From Chitinophagales bacterium (lineage in GTDB: Bacteria; Bacteroidota; Bacteroidia; Chitinophagales; UBA2359), in NCBI GenBank assembly GCA_020629335.1, contig JAHDDN010000107.1:1-14211 (forward strand): a stretch of DNA of 14,211 nt, written 5' to 3'. This document shows, one piece after another, positions 1 to 9,073 of the stretch. Each line of letters begins with the position of its first letter. The stretch's first letter is position 1. The notes beneath the pieces were generated by a model. The model was not told the DNA's origin. It made no database searches and saw nothing but the letters and a program-made list of their open reading frames with translations. The position numbers were made by a program, and so were the translations under genes.

Positions 1-17
1 TAAATAATAGAATTAGC

Positions 18-2459
18 ATGAAACAGCTTTTTTGTATAATCGGAATATGTTTATTACCCTTTTTAGTGAAAGCTCAAGACGAGTTTTTAATCCCCTTGTC
101 AACTAATAGCGCTTATGAAGAAGTGAATCAGGAGCGCTGGGCAAATGCACAAAGGAGTGGAAATTCATTTGATGTGAATATAGAATCTATAGAGCCTAAT
201 TGTGGAGAAGCAGATGGTTCCATAGTGGTTACTATACAGAATGGAACAGGCCCATTTTATCAAGTTAATGTAGGTGATCAATCATTACCACCAGGATTTA
301 GTACCGAAGTAAGTTTTGGTGATTTAAGTGCAGGCGGTTACTTAGTGACAGTAACAGATCTTGGAACAGGAGAAGTTTTTGAGCAATTAATGACTTTAGA
401 TGATAAGAATAATGATTTATCAAGCGCCAATTTTTCTACAATACCAGCCAAGTGTAATGGGAATGGTATAGTTAGATATAATGGTACTATCGATGTTTCG
501 ATTTCGTTTTTTACGATTTATAGTGCAGATAATTCTGAGAATTGGGAGATTGATAATATAAATAAATTTAGAAGTTTACCAGTCGGTTGGTATTATGTAG
601 AAAAGGTGACAGCGGATGGCTGTAAGTCATTTTGGCCCTTTGAGATTAAGCAAGAAATAATCGCTCCGATTCCATTTTTTGAAGATTTTAATGATACCGA
701 AGTATTACCTAATAATCAACTATGGGAAGATGAGTTTGCTTACGTCAATACTACTTTCCCAATCAATCCACCTTCGATTGGAGTAGCAACTTTAGATGGA
801 TTAAATGAATATGGCCAGCCATATAATCCCGTAAGTTTTGCTTATGGTGACGCAGATGTATTAACTTCTCGTCCATTTTGTATGACGCCTTATTATGTGC
901 CAGATGATTCTTTGCATTTGAGTTTCTTTTACCAAGCGGCAGGTTGTGGTGATTTTCCTAATTTGACAGATTCTTTGTTTGTAGAGTTTTTAGATGCAGA
1001 TACTATATGGAATGAAGTATTTGCTGTACCAGGTACAGAGGAATATCGAGATTTTGAACAGGTAATTATTCCCATTATCGACTTAAAGTACTTCCACAAT
1101 AATTTCAGATTCCGTTTTAGAAATAAAGCAACTATCTCTGGTAATAATGATCATTGGCATATTGATTATGTGCGAGTAGAACCACTCTCTGTAGATGGTT
1201 TTTCGATCATAGATCAAGTTTATTACCAATCTGATATGTCCAACATGTTAGTGAATTATCAAGAGATGCCTTGGAAGCATTTCTATAAATATCAGGATAC
1301 AGAATTAAACAATAATATTGGCTTCTGGATTAGAACCTATTCTGATTCAGGTAATGAGATTGCTTCCAGAATGGATTTATATCATTATCTAACTTATGGA
1401 GAAGTTTGTGTTGGAATAGAAGAGGTCAATATCGATAATCCTCCTTTCTTTGATATTGGAGAACCAGAGTATGTGGATGCCTTATCTTCTGCTGGTGGTA
1501 GCAGTAATGCCCCGATTACAATAGATACCTTAGTTAATTATATTAATGAAGATTCTACCCTAGTCAATTATACATCAGGCTGTGAGAATGATAAAATTGA
1601 AGAAGTAAGCATAGAAACAGTCGTAAGATTATACAATGACGATTATACCAATGAGTTAAGCCGAGAGCAGGTATTTTCTAATTACTTTGCTTATGATGAT
1701 GGTAGTGCAGAGTTAGCTTACGGTCTATTTGGGGCTAATTCTAATTTGCTATATCAATACACCCTTAATGAAACAGACACGCTTAAAGGCTTAGCTGTTC
1801 ACTTTACTAATATAGTAGATCCAGTTGATAATGAGCTTGCCTTAGTTGTCTATAAATCTATTGCTAATGATACCATTGATGGGGTACCCACCGTAAATGA
1901 TACCCTTTATTTTGAGCCAGATGTAGATGTCACTTATGGCGAAACGATTAATGGTTTTACAGTATTTGATTTTGAGCCTGAATATATCTTAAATGGCGAT
2001 AGTGAATTAATAGTCAATGATACCGTATATGTCGGTATCGTTCAAAAATATCAAGAAGAAATATTAATTGGTTTTGACTGCAATACCAAAAGCAATGAAA
2101 AAATATTTTATAACACCAGCGGTATTTGGTACAACTCGATTTATGAGGGTTCTTTAATGCTGCGTTTGATGACTGGTTGTGAAACGCCTTGGGCAGTGTC
2201 TAATGAAAATGTCATTAGTGAGGCTACAGAAATGAGCATTTATCCTAACCCCACAACGGATGTAATTAATTTTGAAACCGCTCATGAAAGCCATGAATAC
2301 CATATTCAAATAATGGATTTATATGGACGACTCGTGAAGGATGAACTAAATAATACGAATCAAGTTGAGATAGGAGATATTGCTCCAGGTATGTATATAT
2401 TCCAATTAGAAGATGCTGATGGTCAGTTAATCGGAAGTAAAAAGATTGTTAAACAATGA
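18..2459 (+). CDS. T9SS-exported multidomain surface protein of unknown function
   Basis: Secreted protein of 813 residues. Residues 1-19 form a signal peptide ending in VKAQ. About residues 50-128 resemble a SprB-type repeat (PNCGEADGSIVV, then GPFYQV, then LSAGGYLVTVTD). About residues 216-390 form a probable jelly-roll domain of a kind common in Bacteroidota exported proteins, with landmarks PFFEDF, SIGVATLDG, LTSRPF and DHWHIDYVRV. A beta-rich region follows, and the last ~75 residues are a type IX secretion sorting tail (SIYPNPTTDVINF, MDLYGRLV, GMYIFQL, ending KKIVKQ). Family knowledge says such proteins cross the outer membrane by the T9SS and are released or anchored at the surface. 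I see no catalytic motif. The ATG follows AT-rich sequence with no Shine-Dalgarno, which is normal in this phylum; the promoter probably lies before the window. The stop overlaps the next gene's start as ATGA, so the two are probably co-transcribed. Export is well supported; function is unknown. Confidence 0.9.
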   Translation: MKQLFCIIGICLLPFLVKAQDEFLIPLSTNSAYEEVNQERWANAQRSGNSFDVNIESIEPNCGEADGSIVVTIQNGTGPFYQVNVGDQSLPPGFSTEVSFGDLSAGGYLVTVTDLGTGEVFEQLMTLDDKNNDLSSANFSTIPAKCNGNGIVRYNGTIDVSISFFTIYSADNSENWEIDNINKFRSLPVGWYYVEKVTADGCKSFWPFEIKQEIIAPIPFFEDFNDTEVLPNNQLWEDEFAYVNTTFPINPPSIGVATLDGLNEYGQPYNPVSFAYGDADVLTSRPFCMTPYYVPDDSLHLSFFYQAAGCGDFPNLTDSLFVEFLDADTIWNEVFAVPGTEEYRDFEQVIIPIIDLKYFHNNFRFRFRNKATISGNNDHWHIDYVRVEPLSVDGFSIIDQVYYQSDMSNMLVNYQEMPWKHFYKYQDTELNNNIGFWIRTYSDSGNEIASRMDLYHYLTYGEVCVGIEEVNIDNPPFFDIGEPEYVDALSSAGGSSNAPITIDTLVNYINEDSTLVNYTSGCENDKIEEVSIETVVRLYNDDYTNELSREQVFSNYFAYDDGSAELAYGLFGANSNLLYQYTLNETDTLKGLAVHFTNIVDPVDNELALVVYKSIANDTIDGVPTVNDTLYFEPDVDVTYGETINGFTVFDFEPEYILNGDSELIVNDTVYVGIVQKYQEEILIGFDCNTKSNEKIFYNTSGIWYNSIYEGSLMLRLMTGCETPWAVSNENVISEATEMSIYPNPTTDVINFETAHESHEYHIQIMDLYGRLVKDELNNTNQVEIGDIAPGMYIFQLEDADGQLIGSKKIVKQ

Positions 2460-2761
2460 TAGATATTAATATAGAAGAGCTTCACGAGAAGCTCAACAAT
2501 AAAGAAGATATAGTTGTTATTGATGTTAGGGAAGTACACGAATATGTAGAATATAATATCGGTGCTAAAAATATCCCTTTAGGAACATTACCTAACTACA
2601 TGGAAGACTTAGTCGAAGACTATAAAGATAAAGAGGTAATTGTACATTGTAGAAGTGGTGCACGCTCTAAAGCAGCTAAAGAATTGTTGATTAGAGCAGG
2701 TATCCCAAATACTCGAAATCTCCTTGGAGGTATGTTAGCTTGGCAGGAAAAATATGGCTAA
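2456..2761 (+). CDS. single-domain rhodanese-like sulfurtransferase
   Basis: Small protein of 101 residues, the usual size of a stand-alone rhodanese domain (GlpE/PspE type). Visible marks are the N-terminal VIDVRE at about residues 21-26, the CRSGAR active-site loop at 65-70 with nucleophilic Cys65, and the C-terminal LLGGMLAW at about 89-96. Cys65 would carry a persulfide and pass sulfane sulfur to an acceptor such as cyanide, thiols or a protein. There is no signal peptide, so the protein is probably cytoplasmic. Its ATG overlaps the upstream stop (ATGA) and the next gene starts directly after its TAA, so it sits inside a three-gene operon with an exported protein and a multiheme cytochrome. 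That context might suggest sulfur-related redox work, but the physiological substrate cannot be read from the sequence. Confidence 0.92.
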   Translation: MIDINIEELHEKLNNKEDIVVIDVREVHEYVEYNIGAKNIPLGTLPNYMEDLVEDYKDKEVIVHCRSGARSKAAKELLIRAGIPNTRNLLGGMLAWQEKYG

Positions 2762-4675
2762 ATGCAAACTAAATGGCCCTTATTGATTATTATTTTAGGA
2801 TCGCTGACATTTTTTATATTTTGTCAGTCGAATAAGGAAATAGTCAATAGTGGCCCTACTTATTTGGGCCTAAACGATACCGTTGCTTATGTAGGTATGC
2901 AGCAATGTCGCTCCTGTCACGAAGATGTTTATAAAACATTCATAGAAACAGGTATGGGGCAATCTTTCGGTCATGCGACTCCCCAGAAAAGCTCCGCTTC
3001 ATTTGATCAGCATTCCACCGTTTACGATAGTATCAGCAATTATTATTACCAACCTTTTTGGAAAGGAGACTCTTTATTCATCAAGGAATTCCGCCTCCTT
3101 GGTCAAGACACCACTCACCAATTGACCCAATCCGTTAAATACATTATTGGCTCTGGACATCACACCAATTCCCATATTTATGAGCATAATGGCTATTTAT
3201 TTCAGGCTCCTATCACCTTCTATACACAAGACAAAAAATGGGATTTAGCACCTGGCTTCGAAGGTGGTTTCAGTTCCCGTTTTAATCGTATCATTGGCAA
3301 TGAGTGCATGAGTTGCCACAATATGTATCCCAACTTTATTGAGGGTTCCGAAAATAAGTTTTTGAGTGTACCACAAGGTATAGAATGCGAAAGATGCCAC
3401 GGCCCAGGAGAAGCACACGTCAAAGCCAAGTTAGCCAGCGAAATCATTGATACCTCCCAATATATAGACTACAGCATCGTCAATCCAAGTAAGTTAGAAA
3501 GAGAATTACAACTCAATGTTTGCCAGCGTTGCCATATGCAAGGAGTGAGCGTTCTCAAAGATGGCAAGGATTATCACGACTTCAAACCAGGTATGCCATT
3601 AACAGATGTGATGGATATTTTCTTACCCAATTTTAGTGGAGGGGAAACCAAATTTATCATGGCTTCTCAAGCTCATAGAATGGAAAAAAGCGAATGCTTT
3701 AAAAAGTCTGACATGACTTGCATCTCTTGCCATAATCCTCATATAAGCACCAAAGTTACCCCCCGTGCTACCTTCAATAATGCTTGTATCAAGTGCCATG
3801 AAGCACCGAAGTCTATTTGTACCATACCCGAAACGAAGCGTATCGCAGAAAATAAAAATGATTGTTCAGGCTGCCATATGCCCACTTCAGGAAGCATAGA
3901 TATTCCCAATGTTACCATCACGGATCACTTTATTCGCAAGCCACTTACGGAAGCCCAAAAAGCAGAAGTGGAGAATTTTATCGGTCTGGCTTGTACCACC
4001 AATGATACGCCCGATCCATTAATCGTCGCTCAAGGGCATTTAAATTATTTTGAACAATTTTCTAATAATCCAATGCTATTAGACTCTGCCGCCTATTACC
4101 TTTCCAAAGCCAAAACAAGAAGTCGTCGAGGAACACGTACTAAGGTTCATTTACACTTCCTGAAAGATGAATATGAAGCCATCCGAACCTTAGCCAAAGA
4201 TTTTGATCCGAAAGGAGTCAAAGATGGCTGGACTGCTTACCGAATAGGCGAGTCTTTCTATCAAGCAACCGACTATAAAAAAGCATACGCCTTCTTCCAA
4301 CAAGCAATTAATTTGGAACCCTTGCATTTAGACTTTCTCAATAAATTAGGGAGTGCAGCTATGCAAGTAGGCGAGCTAAAAGAGGCCAAAAGAGTATTCG
4401 AATTAATCGTCTCAGAAAATGATAGGCACATCGCTGGCTTGAATAATTTAGGCTTCGTCAATCTCAATTTTGGCAATGTCGAAAAAGCAGAAGAACTCTA
4501 TCAAAAAGCATTAGCACTGAATCCCGATTACGAACCAGCCTTACTCAATCTGGTCGGTTTTCACTTAGTCAAAAAAGACAAAAGAGCCGCACAAAAAGTC
4601 CTCAAAAAAATTCTACAATTAAATCCAAATCAACCCAAAGCCAAACAATTATTACAGCAATTGAAAGGGATTTAA
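2762..4675 (+). CDS. seven-heme c-type cytochrome with C-terminal TPR domain
   Basis: Protein of 637 residues. An N-terminal hydrophobic segment (about residues 5-20) ends in FIFCQSN, which could be an unusual lipobox with Cys21 as lipid attachment site; otherwise it is a plain signal anchor or signal peptide. Seven CXXCH heme c motifs lie at residues 49-53 (CRSCH), 182-186 (CMSCH), 209-213 (CERCH), 254-258 (CQRCH), 320-324 (CISCH), 342-346 (CIKCH) and 368-372 (CSGCH). Additional histidines such as HH at 133-134 could be distal ligands. The layout resembles cytochrome c554/NrfA-like multiheme proteins. From about residue 485 to the end there are TPR-type helical repeats (AYRIGESFYQATDYKKAY, LNNLGFVNLNFGNVEKAE, ALNPDYEPALLNL), likely for protein contacts. 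The ATG follows the rhodanese TAA with no gap. It presumably acts in electron transfer in the periplasm or at the outer membrane. Substrate and redox partner are unknown; no nitrite-reductase-type CXXCK site was seen. Confidence 0.9.
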   Translation: MQTKWPLLIIILGSLTFFIFCQSNKEIVNSGPTYLGLNDTVAYVGMQQCRSCHEDVYKTFIETGMGQSFGHATPQKSSASFDQHSTVYDSISNYYYQPFWKGDSLFIKEFRLLGQDTTHQLTQSVKYIIGSGHHTNSHIYEHNGYLFQAPITFYTQDKKWDLAPGFEGGFSSRFNRIIGNECMSCHNMYPNFIEGSENKFLSVPQGIECERCHGPGEAHVKAKLASEIIDTSQYIDYSIVNPSKLERELQLNVCQRCHMQGVSVLKDGKDYHDFKPGMPLTDVMDIFLPNFSGGETKFIMASQAHRMEKSECFKKSDMTCISCHNPHISTKVTPRATFNNACIKCHEAPKSICTIPETKRIAENKNDCSGCHMPTSGSIDIPNVTITDHFIRKPLTEAQKAEVENFIGLACTTNDTPDPLIVAQGHLNYFEQFSNNPMLLDSAAYYLSKAKTRSRRGTRTKVHLHFLKDEYEAIRTLAKDFDPKGVKDGWTAYRIGESFYQATDYKKAYAFFQQAINLEPLHLDFLNKLGSAAMQVGELKEAKRVFELIVSENDRHIAGLNNLGFVNLNFGNVEKAEELYQKALALNPDYEPALLNLVGFHLVKKDKRAAQKVLKKILQLNPNQPKAKQLLQQLKGI

Positions 4676-4686
4676 AATTATTATTT

Positions 4687-4900
4687 GGGCGCATCCCTTC
4701 ATTTGTTTTTTTGCCATCGTAGGGGCGGACCTATGTGTCCGCCCGCAAAAAAACAAATGAAGAGACCGGGCTATCCGCTCTTATGTGGCTATGCACTGCC
4801 TACTACACTAAGTGCTGCTTGTCTCTAAGGAGCCATCGCATCACTAAGTTCCGTAAGGCAGTGCATAGACGCCACATACCGCTCCTATCCCTTGCGCAAG
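4687..4900 (+). repeat. dispersed structured repeat element, copy A
   Basis: This element fills almost all of the 227-bp gap between the convergent ends of the cytochrome and arginine decarboxylase genes. It is related in inverted orientation to 13799-14032. Order on this strand: GGGCG (4687-4691); a variable palindrome (4697-4762); a block starting GGGCTATCCGCTC (4768); a long stem, TATGTGGC plus TATGCACTGCCT (4782-4801), pairing with AGGCAGTGCATA, a GAC bulge and GCCACATA (4856-4878); and a terminal palindrome CTTGCGCAAG (4891-4900). Inside the long stem are two blocks identical to copy B: 4808-4824 (CTAAGTGCTGCTTGTCT) and 4831-4848 (AGCCATCGCATCACTAAG). Between them sits a small CTC-TAAG-GAG hairpin. 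Composition is visibly more GC-rich than the flanking genes. It could be a REP/MITE-like element or a structured RNA; I recognise no named family with confidence. Confidence 0.85.
4697..4762. repeat. 18-bp perfect inverted repeat enclosing a REP-like hairpin
   Basis: The outer arms CTTCATTTGTTTTTTTGC (4697-4714) and GCAAAAAAACAAATGAAG (4745-4762) are perfectly complementary. Inside is a second perfect hairpin, GGGCGGAC (4723-4730) and GTCCGCCC (4737-4744), with a CTATGT loop and the tetranucleotide GTAG (4719-4722) immediately 5' of the stem. GTAG followed by a GC-rich hairpin is the hallmark of REP sequences handled by RAYT (TnpA-REP) transposases; that is established knowledge, but its application here is inference. 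The composite lies 22 bp after the cytochrome stop and may also act as a transcription terminator, although the outer stem is AT-rich and has no classic trailing U-tract. Copy B has a different, shorter palindrome at the matching place. Confidence 0.8.
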
Positions 4901-4902
4901 CC

Positions 4903-6300
4903 CTAAGTATCATAGCCCAATATTCGCAAAATATCAGGCGCATTTTGTGCCTCTGAAAAAGTATGAATATCAAGACTTCCATCCTCTTTCTTATCAATAA
5001 TGATATGCTTAGGAGAAGGAATTAAGCAATGCTTTGTACCTCCATATCCAGAAAGTGCTTCTTGGTAAGCACCAATATGGAAAAAGCCCAAATAAAGAGG
5101 CTCATCTTTCGGTTTTTTAGGCAAAAATAATTCGCTAATAGTAGGATCAGAATGATAATAATCACTACCATCACAACTTAGCCCACCCACATAAACTCGT
5201 TTATACTCCTTCTCCCAGTGATTGATAGGCAGCAGTATAAAAGGCTGATTAATACTATAAATATCAGGAATAGTTGTCATTAAGGAGCCATTTAGCATAT
5301 ACCATAATTCGGTATCATTTTGTGTTTTCTCTCCTAGTACATCAAACAATAAAACACCACTTTCTCCAACTGTGAAATTACCAAATTCAGTATAGATATC
5401 AGGTACTTCTACCCCTGCGTCATCACACATCTGTTTGATCAAGCTAATAATCTCCTCTATCATATATTGATAGTCGTATTCAAAGTTCAAGTCATAGCGG
5501 ATAGGCAGACCACCTCCTAAATTTAGTCGGCTAATCGAAGGACAGAGTTTCTTCAACTCAATATAGATATTAATCATATTGGTCAGTTCTCCCCAATAAT
5601 AAATATCGTCCTTAATGCCAGTATTGATAAAGAAGTGAAGCATTTTTAGATCAAAGATGGGATCATCACTGATTAAGTCCTTATAAAACTGCACCACTTT
5701 TTGGGAGCTGATGCCTAAACGAGAGGTATAAAAATCAAAGGTAGGAGCTTCATTAGAAGCCACTCGAATTCCTATTTGGGCTGTTTTTTTTAGGTGTTTT
5801 TTAAAGTTGGAAATTTCCTCCTTATTATCAAATATAGGCATGACATTTTGATAACCTTCATTGACTAAGGCGCTTATTTTTTGGATATAATCATCTAACT
5901 TAAAGCCATTACATAAAATTTGAGTGTCTTCATTGACATAACCAACCTTGATCAATTGGCGAATGAGATCAATATCAAAGGAAGAAGAAGTTTCTAAATG
6001 CGAACCAGCTTCCAAAGCAGTTTTGATAACGAAAGAAAAGTGAGAACTTTTAGTACAAAAGCAATAGAAGTATTGGCCAGAGTAATTATGCTTTTTAAAA
6101 GCATTTTGGAAGAGTTCTTCCCCTAGCTTAATATGATCTCTAATTTTGGGTAGGTAGCTGATTCTCAATGGAGAACCATGTTCTTTTATCAACTCAAAAA
6201 GATCTATCTCGTAGAAATATAACTTCCCGTTTATTACATCAAAGCCTTCCTGCGGAAAATTGTAGGTTTGTTTGATGAGGTCAATATATCTGTTAGTCAT
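4903..6300 (-). CDS. speA: biosynthetic arginine decarboxylase (PLP fold type III)
   Basis: Protein of 465 residues with the alanine-racemase-like fold of the Orn/DAP/Arg decarboxylase family 2, close to the ~460-residue arginine decarboxylases of Bacteroidota. It would convert arginine to agmatine, the first step of the agmatine route to polyamines, in the cytoplasm. Visible marks: YCFCTKSSHF with the probable PLP Schiff-base Lys84; LETSSSFD; the FYTSRLGI segment; LNLGGGLP (PLP phosphate-binding glycine stretch); EFGNFTVGESG; GGLSCDGSDYY carrying the C-terminal active-site Cys contributed to the partner subunit; and FHIGAYQ. Its ATG is preceded by a -7 box at 6347-6354. The stop codon lies 2 bp from structured repeat copy A. 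No agmatinase or other polyamine gene adjoins it, so the rest of the pathway must be elsewhere. A diaminopimelate or other amino-acid decarboxylase is possible but fits less well. Confidence 0.86.
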   Translation of the reverse strand: MTNRYIDLIKQTYNFPQEGFDVINGKLYFYEIDLFELIKEHGSPLRISYLPKIRDHIKLGEELFQNAFKKHNYSGQYFYCFCTKSSHFSFVIKTALEAGSHLETSSSFDIDLIRQLIKVGYVNEDTQILCNGFKLDDYIQKISALVNEGYQNVMPIFDNKEEISNFKKHLKKTAQIGIRVASNEAPTFDFYTSRLGISSQKVVQFYKDLISDDPIFDLKMLHFFINTGIKDDIYYWGELTNMINIYIELKKLCPSISRLNLGGGLPIRYDLNFEYDYQYMIEEIISLIKQMCDDAGVEVPDIYTEFGNFTVGESGVLLFDVLGEKTQNDTELWYMLNGSLMTTIPDIYSINQPFILLPINHWEKEYKRVYVGGLSCDGSDYYHSDPTISELFLPKKPKDEPLYLGFFHIGAYQEALSGYGGTKHCLIPSPKHIIIDKKEDGSLDIHTFSEAQNAPDILRILGYDT

Positions 6301-6346
6301 TAGCGTGAAAGTGCGTGTTTATTCGTATAATTTACAAAAAAGCACA

Positions 6347-6354
6347 CAAATATA
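6347..6354 (-). promoter_or_regulatory. Bacteroidota-type -7 box for arginine decarboxylase
   Basis: The minus strand reads TATATTTG, matching TAnnTTTG. It is in the 90-bp gap between guaB and speA and would give a leader of roughly 40 nt. No clear -33 TTG element was found at the usual distance. The match rests on an eight-base consensus, so it is moderately supported. Confidence 0.5.
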
Positions 6355-6390
6355 ATGCGTTTAGAAATAGGCTGTATTTAAAATTGAAAA

Positions 6391-7884
<1,494 letters not shown>

Positions 7885-7968
7885 ATAAGACTTTTTGAAT
7901 TGGAAGATTAATTTTAGGTTAAGCGATAAATTAGTGATATTCCTAGACAAATACTAAGATGACTTCCG

Positions 7969-7976
7969 TAACTTTG
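7969..7976 (+). promoter_or_regulatory. -7 promoter box for the purM operon
   Basis: TAACTTTG followed by CA, an exact match to the Bacteroidota -7 consensus and its frequent TTTGCA extension. It lies inside the open frame that begins at ATG 7959, so the true purM start is probably downstream at ATG 7995 or 8019. A transcript starting around 7983 would have a leader of about 12 nt to 7995. It is back to back with the guaB promoter, about 90 bp apart. Confidence 0.6.
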
Positions 7977-7994
7977 CAGCAAAATAATCAATCG

Positions 7995-9071
7995 ATGAGT
8001 CAGACATCAAATAGTGGAATGGACATTGACTTGGGCAATGAGTGTTCTAAGAATGCTTATAATTGGTCCAAGAAGACATTTATTAATCGATCAGCTAAAG
8101 CAGGTATGCCTGCTACTGATTTAGAAGGAGGCTTTTCCAACCTGCTTTATTTTGGAGATACTAGAATTGGGATTGCCTCTGATGGTATTGGTACTAAAAT
8201 AGAATTAGCAGAAAGAAGCCGTATTTATGATAGTTTAGGCTATGATTTAATAGCTATGGTCGCTGATGATTTAGCAAGTGCTGGTTTTGAGCCTACCAAT
8301 ATTTCTAACATTATAGACGTAGATCATTTGAACTATGAAGTGATCGATCAATTAATGAAGGGCTTACATGATGCTGCTAATTTCGCTCAAATCGCTATCA
8401 GTGGGGGAGAAATAGCTGAATTAGGGAATCGTATCGGTGGTTATGGAGAAGGAATGCACTTTAATTGGTGCTCTACCGCTATCGGACAATTACATCCTAG
8501 TTTGAAAACGCCTATTAATGGGAAAGATATAAAGGCAGGAGATAAAGTTATCAGCTTGCGTAGTAGAGGGTTTAGAAGCAATGGTTTCTCTTTAATAAGA
8601 CGAGTCATGCTAAAAGAGTTTGGAGAGGAATGGCACAAAGAAGCTTATGATGATTCTAAAACATGGGGAGAAGTATTATTGACCCCATCTTTAATCTTCT
8701 CACCAGCGATTACTAATCTCTTAGAGAATGGGATAAGCCTAAAAGGGGTTGGACACATAACAGGTGGTGGAATTGCGGATAATTTTAGAAGGGTATTGAA
8801 ATTGAGTGGAAAAGGAGCTATATTAAATGACTTATATCCGCCACATGAAGTCATGCTTCGATTGATCGATTTAGCTAAAGTTGAACTATCAGCAGCTTAT
8901 CTATATTGGAATATGGGGAATGGCATGTTGATAGTAGTAGGAGAGGAGCAATTAGAAGAGAGCTTAACAACTTTAACGGCGGCTAATTATGAGGCCAAAG
9001 CAGTAGGTACTATCACGGATGAAAAGGAAATAATCCTTCAAACAACGGCAGGCTCATTAAAATATGCTTAG
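7995..9071 (+). CDS. purM: phosphoribosylformylglycinamidine cyclo-ligase (AIR synthase)
   Basis: ATP-dependent ring closure of FGAM to AIR, step five of purine synthesis, in the cytoplasm. From ATG 7995 the protein has 358 residues, near the usual ~345. Family landmarks are SDGIGTK (about residues 62-68), the VADDLASAGFEP segment (89-100) at the position of the canonical VNDL-GAEP motif, GGEIAELG (137-144; canonical GGETAEMPG), RGFRSNGFSL (canonical SNGYSL), and HITGGGIADNFRRVL. Substitutions in the second and third motifs make it a divergent PurM, and an AIR-synthase-related protein cannot be excluded. The reading frame is open up to an ATG at 7959, but the TAACTTTG box at 7969-7976 lies after that codon, so 7995 is preferred; ATG 8019 (MDIDLGNECS) is an alternative. 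It is probably the first gene of an operon with the Uma2-like gene 2 bp downstream, then engB. Its pairing with divergent guaB supports a purine role. Confidence 0.8.
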   Translation: MSQTSNSGMDIDLGNECSKNAYNWSKKTFINRSAKAGMPATDLEGGFSNLLYFGDTRIGIASDGIGTKIELAERSRIYDSLGYDLIAMVADDLASAGFEPTNISNIIDVDHLNYEVIDQLMKGLHDAANFAQIAISGGEIAELGNRIGGYGEGMHFNWCSTAIGQLHPSLKTPINGKDIKAGDKVISLRSRGFRSNGFSLIRRVMLKEFGEEWHKEAYDDSKTWGEVLLTPSLIFSPAITNLLENGISLKGVGHITGGGIADNFRRVLKLSGKGAILNDLYPPHEVMLRLIDLAKVELSAAYLYWNMGNGMLIVVGEEQLEESLTTLTAANYEAKAVGTITDEKEIILQTTAGSLKYA

Positions 9072-9073
9072 TC

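Noticed and set aside
4697..4762. The 18-bp palindrome as an ordinary bidirectional intrinsic terminator
   Set aside because: The outer stem is AT-rich with no U-tract after it and it carries a nested GTAG hairpin, so a plain terminator does not explain it, though termination may be a side effect.
4735..4997. Overlapping open frames on both strands inside copy A (4735-4956 plus, 4803-4997 minus)
   Set aside because: They lie across the palindromic repeat and run into the end of speA; no family match, and similar frames recur in copy B simply because the sequence is repeated.
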